Shown piece after piece: positions 57,353-57,371 of a DNA stretch of 57,371 nt; position 1 is the first letter of the stretch; each line of letters starts with the position of its first letter. A model generated the notes under the pieces. It worked only from the letters and a program-made list of their open reading frames with translations. It made no database searches and was not told the DNA's origin. The stretch comes from an uncultured Bacteroidales bacterium (lineage in GTDB: Bacteria > Bacteroidota > Bacteroidia > Bacteroidales > Paludibacteraceae), in the NCBI GenBank assembly GCA_946626605.1, contig CAMOUL010000010.1, positions 1 to 57,371 on the forward strand, read 5' to 3'. Made by a program: the position numbers and the translations under genes.

Positions 57353-57371
57353 CAGCGCAAAATCAAAAATA

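Overview
The window looks like a chromosomal stretch from a Bacteroidales-type bacterium (phylum Bacteroidota). Nineteen promoter-like sites fit the Bacteroidetes pattern (a -33 TTTG, 19-20 bp, then a -7 TAnnTTTG) and Shine-Dalgarno sequences are scarce. Lineage-typical families are present: GSCFA, DUF4837, a T9SS plug-like protein, Big_5 lipoprotein, class III fructose bisphosphatase, three YitT proteins and a BT0820-type HAD protein. I see no insertion sequence, phage, plasmid function or CRISPR array. Genus assignment is not possible from the sequence alone.

Layout: 0-4.8 kb holds prfA, rsmE, a PAP2 phosphatase, a small exported protein on the other strand, a LolE-type permease and a GSCFA protein. 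4.9-13.5 kb is a tight, probably co-transcribed run: exported beta-rich protein, DPP-IV-type peptidase, sugar MFS transporter, ROK kinase, polysaccharide deacetylase, Big_5 lipoprotein and PnuC. 13.5-17.0 kb holds DUF4837, an AraC regulator, glyA and tRNA-Thr(CGU). 17.1-23.0 kb holds a T9SS plug-like protein, then a minus-strand run lysS-gpsA-pgi-PepSY-like gene. 23.4-31.5 kb holds gdhA, a receiver/PEP-synthase-like protein, a Na/Pi cotransporter, a SIMPL protein, a shattered NSS-transporter pseudogene and pheS. 31.5-39.0 kb holds fbp, raiA, gcvP, two tandem YitT genes and tRNA-Ser(CGA). 39.2-43.2 kb holds an O-methyltransferase, an Lrp regulator, trpS, a lipoprotein, an outer membrane protein and a structured RNA with 6S-like architecture. 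43.3-50.4 kb holds a YfgM-like protein, ribH, aspartate kinase, a third YitT, a nucleotidyltransferase, galE, manA and rsmD. 50.5-57.4 kb holds a stringent-response synthetase, recR and several small genes.

The most unusual feature is a family of 7-bp-period tandem arrays (for example AATCACC, AATTACC, TTTTTGA, ACTAACC, TTTCAAC, TCTGTAC). They fill the gaps between stop and start codons of co-directional genes almost exactly, and they also occur inside reading frames: the RecR Toprim domain (a 26-residue insert with a hairpin core), a GNAT acetyltransferase (an 18-residue insert) and the signal peptide of an outer membrane protein. lysS carries a related oddity, 16 tandem (Ala/Thr)-Asn-Gly codon triplets plus a duplicated 33-bp palindrome-bearing unit within its N-terminal domain. 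This points to a repeat-generating or repeat-dispersing process that is active in the lineage and tolerated in essential genes. Other items worth checking are two divergent promoter pairs that share an interlocked -33 region, a cluster of putative operators upstream of gdhA, a (p)ppGpp synthetase lacking both the HD and ACT domains, and a structured leader in front of tRNA-Ser.
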